In this document: positions 5,602 through 7,573 of the stretch, piece after piece
Layout of the letters: each line of letters begins with the position of its first letter
How positions within the stretch are numbered: the stretch's first letter is position 1
Assembly: GCA_026982175.1 (NCBI GenBank)
Contig: JALSHP010000388.1
Coordinates: 1-7,573, forward strand
DNA: 7,573 nucleotides
DNA from: Campylobacteraceae bacterium
Lineage (GTDB): Bacteria > Campylobacterota > Campylobacteria > Campylobacterales > Sulfurovaceae
Direction of reading: 5' to 3'
Position numbers and translations under genes: made by a program
Notes under the pieces: model-generated
Told to the model about the DNA's origin: nothing
Database searches by the model: none
What the model saw: the letters and a program-made list of their open reading frames with translations, nothing else

Positions 5602-6843
5602 ATGGGGTATAGAGTTTGGTATAGTACAGAAAGTTTAGCTGATTACATCATTGATAATACTAATTTGTCAGAAGAAGCAAATATAGAAAAAAAGAAAATG
5701 TATGAAAGTGATGCTAATAACGCTAATAATTTTCACTCCTTACCTGACCATATTAAAAAAATATTATATTTAGATGCACCAGATTTAATTGTAGAAAAAG
5801 ATTTAGAGCCAATTTTTTCTATTGAAATAAGTACAGAAGCTGGTACGGGACATAATGTTTTCCAACGGTTTGCACGATTAGCAGCATCTGTTGAAAATAA
5901 TGTTCCAGCATTTTATATTTATCCTGATGCTGTAATTATTCATAGAGAAAATAGTACAAGATGGGATAAAATAAATCCATTAATTTTTAAAGCACTTGAT
6001 AAAGCAATGGATATTTATCAAATTCCAGCATTACTTTATTATTTCCCTACAGATTTAAATGATTATATAGATAATCCTGAAGCTTCGCCGAATATTAATA
6101 CAAAAGGTTTAAAATTTGATGCTAATATTTTAAGCTATGCTGGTTGTCCAGATTCAAATAGTAATGAAATGAATAGTATGTTTTATGCTATGAATGCTAT
6201 TTTAAATGAGATTAATACTTATGGTTTTATTGATGGACGAAATAGAACTATTCGATGCCATGAAATTGTAAGTAGAATTGAGTTGATGGAAACACTTTAT
6301 CATGCTAGAGTTGGTACAAGAGTATGGTCACCTTTAAGTTCAATAATACAAGTTCCTACCTCAAAAATAATTAATTATTTATCTAATTTTCATGACAGTA
6401 CATATCATATTGGAGATTTGTTAAATAGTCGAGATGAAACGATAATCTATTGTGTAGATGCAAAATTTAGAGGTGACCCTTATCCTGGGGCATTGGCTGC
6501 GATTGATTATTTAAAATCACGACAAGGTAAATCATTTGAAGAAAGGTATTATAATTTAGTTTTAGCATGGGGAAAAGTTGAAGAAACAGATACTGGTCTT
6601 CTAATAAAAAGTAATAAAACAAATCAAAGTGTAAATACTTTTTGTAATAAAGTTGCTACAAGTGAAGCGAGAAGTAATATTTTAAATAAACCATTTTCAG
6701 AATTAAATAATCATGAAATTTCAAGATATTATATGCAAGTTAGATATGGTTCAATGTTCTCAAAAGTTAAAGAGATAAGAGTATACTCATATTTCGCAGA
6801 TGCTATATTATTTTATGATGGTGCTTTATGGAGAGATGGATAG
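5602..6843 (+). CDS. Unrecognised R-M cassette protein, putative restriction subunit
   Basis: A 413-aa soluble protein without signal peptide or membrane helix, which I do not recognise by family. Two stretches suggest nuclease ancestry. In the N-terminal half, Pro60-Asp61 is followed 14 residues later by Glu75 in IEISTEAGTGHN, then a Gln88-Arg89 pair and a run ending in YIYPDA. This resembles a PD-(D/E)XK core, but Ser77 stands where Lys is expected. In the C-terminal half, Asp278 precedes Asp286-Ala287-Lys288, a second D...DxK-like arrangement. Either, both or neither may be catalytic. It starts 1 nt after the methyltransferase stop, with AGAGGA inside that gene's end, and runs to within 1 nt of the next gene, so it is coupled to both. 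The context makes a restriction endonuclease or a subunit of one most likely. The gene is very AT-rich, like its neighbours. Confidence 0.7.
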   Translation: MGYRVWYSTESLADYIIDNTNLSEEANIEKKKMYESDANNANNFHSLPDHIKKILYLDAPDLIVEKDLEPIFSIEISTEAGTGHNVFQRFARLAASVENNVPAFYIYPDAVIIHRENSTRWDKINPLIFKALDKAMDIYQIPALLYYFPTDLNDYIDNPEASPNINTKGLKFDANILSYAGCPDSNSNEMNSMFYAMNAILNEINTYGFIDGRNRTIRCHEIVSRIELMETLYHARVGTRVWSPLSSIIQVPTSKIINYLSNFHDSTYHIGDLLNSRDETIIYCVDAKFRGDPYPGALAAIDYLKSRQGKSFEERYYNLVLAWGKVEETDTGLLIKSNKTNQSVNTFCNKVATSEARSNILNKPFSELNNHEISRYYMQVRYGSMFSKVKEIRVYSYFADAILFYDGALWRDG

Positions 6844-6844
6844 T

Positions 6845-7300
6845 ATGACAGAAGAACAAATAACTAAAAAAATATTAGCTTGGTTGATGGATAATGATTG
6901 GCAAATTCTTAGCTATGACTTTCCTCAAAGTGGTACAGGGAAATACTTACATCCTAATAAGGGCATAAGAAATATAGAAACAAAGAATGAAAAAGCATTT
7001 ATTCCAGACATAGTTGCTATTAGGAATACAATAGCAGTATTTTTTGAGAATAAAAATAGATTTTTTTTAGATGATTTTATTAAATTAAAAAATATAAGAG
7101 AAAATAATATTTATAGTGATGATATTGATAAGTTGTTATGTAAATATAAGATTGTAAATATTTATTATGGAATTGCTGGAATAAATAGTAAACATTTTAT
7201 TGCTAATGCAGATAAACATAAAAGTGATGTAGATTTTATTCTTGTTGTCGATAGGGAGATTTCTATAATTGAAGATGAATATCATGTATTTCTGGAGTAA
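6845..7300 (+). CDS. Putative PD-(D/E)XK restriction endonuclease
   Basis: A 151-aa protein with a well-formed PD-(D/E)XK nuclease site: Pro54-Asp55 starts a strand, and Glu68-Asn69-Lys70 follows after 12 residues at the end of the next hydrophobic strand (FFENK). This is the metal-binding, DNA-cleaving layout of many type II enzymes. A basic and aromatic helix follows (71-82). It probably cleaves the unmethylated target of the upstream methyltransferase, alone or together with the 413-aa protein. The frame opens at 6800 inside the preceding gene. The ATG at 6845 is chosen because it follows the upstream stop by 1 nt and has GGAGAG about 9 nt upstream; an ATG at 6836 abuts that ribosome site. 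Composition is extremely AT-rich (about 15% GC in 7081-7140). The exact family is not identified, and the protein is short for a complete type II enzyme. Confidence 0.75.
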   Translation: MTEEQITKKILAWLMDNDWQILSYDFPQSGTGKYLHPNKGIRNIETKNEKAFIPDIVAIRNTIAVFFENKNRFFLDDFIKLKNIRENNIYSDDIDKLLCKYKIVNIYYGIAGINSKHFIANADKHKSDVDFILVVDREISIIEDEYHVFLE

Positions 7301-7303
7301 GCC

Positions 7304-7573
7304 ATGGCAAAATCACGCATAGAAAAATCACCCATTACCTTTAGCCCTGACAACCTCGCTGTGGTCTTGCATATGATGCAGTCTGAACCTGAACTTATGG
7401 TCTATTTTCGTGAGACAGATGACAAGGGGCGTTACCTTTATTGGGACAAGTTTAAGTGGCATGTTCCTGCTCATCATGATGTGCAAAAGGCGTGGTTGGT
7501 CACCAAGTGGTGTCGTTTTACGAAGCGAAAACCCATTGAGCTTTTGGACAATGAGGGAAATGAGTTTCATTAC
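7304..7573 (+). CDS. Partial gene, possible Fic-family protein N-terminus
   Basis: A plus-strand frame opens at an ATG with GGAG 6 nt upstream and stays open for 90 codons to the window edge. It begins Met-Ala-Lys-Ser-Arg and carries YLYWDKFKW near residues 44-52, then a segment with paired Trp/Lys and Arg residues (WLVTKWCRF) and LLDNEGNEFHY at the end. This layout recalls the N-terminal region preceding the Fic (AMP-transferase) domain in some Fic proteins. The HPFxxGNGR motif would lie outside the window, so this is tentative. The gene starts 3 nt after the nuclease stop and its ribosome site overlaps that gene's end. Base and codon use return abruptly to host-like values. It has no visible promoter of its own in this window. 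Confidence 0.65.
   Translation, partial: MAKSRIEKSPITFSPDNLAVVLHMMQSEPELMVYFRETDDKGRYLYWDKFKWHVPAHHDVQKAWLVTKWCRFTKRKPIELLDNEGNEFHY

Larger units (their letters stand above)
4389..7300 (+). other. Acquired type II restriction-modification cassette
   Basis: Three co-oriented genes (C5 methyltransferase, 413-aa putative restriction subunit, 151-aa PD-(D/E)XK protein) sit one base apart behind one promoter. The block is much poorer in GC than its flanks. For example, 7081-7140 has 9 G/C in 60, while 7381-7440 just outside has 26 in 60. Both flanks look like host chromosome. No integrase, transposase or flanking direct repeat is seen, so the mode of entry is unknown. Confidence 0.7.

Noticed and set aside
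4389..7300. CRISPR, transposon ends or attachment-site repeats around the restriction-modification cassette
   Set aside because: No repeated units or matching flanking repeats could be found by eye at 4216-4388 or 7290-7330.
7328..7570. 80-codon open frame on the minus strand at the right edge
   Set aside because: It lies opposite the plus-strand gene starting at 7304, which has a ribosome site and plausible protein composition.

Overview
The window most resembles a chromosome segment of a mesophilic Campylobacterota (Epsilonproteobacteria), such as a Sulfurimonas, Sulfurovum or Sulfurospirillum-type bacterium. This is inferred from the low-GC, lysine- and isoleucine-rich genes, AT-rich promoters with clear TATAAT boxes, and a molybdoenzyme/monohaem cytochrome pair like the Campylobacter jejuni Cj0005c/Cj0004c sulfite oxidase. 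No rRNA or other marker is present, so the genus stays open.

Left part (1-2294). Two paralogous malate dehydrogenases lie in tandem on the minus strand. Each keeps the full catalytic set. They differ at the cofactor loop: the downstream copy (71-1015) has an NAD-type Asp, and the upstream copy (1091-2050) has Arg-Gly-Arg, which predicts NADP(H) use. The upstream copy has a perfect TATAAT box. Its predicted transcript begins at the edge of a three-tier, roughly 84-nt inverted-repeat structure that ends 22 nt before the start codon, so it is a candidate regulatory leader. At the far left edge a GTAG-headed palindrome looks like a REP element.

Middle (2259-4244). A minus-strand sorA-sorB operon encodes a Tat-exported sulfite:cytochrome c oxidoreductase and its Sec-exported cytochrome. 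A strong hairpin follows sorB. Upstream lies a small two-helix membrane protein with a cysteine-rich tail, which has its own promoter.

Right part (4311-7300). A plus-strand, very AT-rich three-gene restriction-modification cassette starts at a promoter with a perfect TTGACA box. It encodes a cytosine-C5 methyltransferase, an unrecognised 413-aa protein with two nuclease-like signatures, and a 151-aa protein with a clear PD-(D/E)XK site. Gaps between genes are about 1 nt, so the genes are probably translationally coupled. The cassette looks acquired. Three bases after its last stop codon begins a gene of ordinary host-like composition (7304 to the window edge), possibly a Fic-family protein, which seems to depend on the cassette for transcription.

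The least explained items are the mdh leader structure, the RGR cofactor swap and the 413-aa cassette protein.
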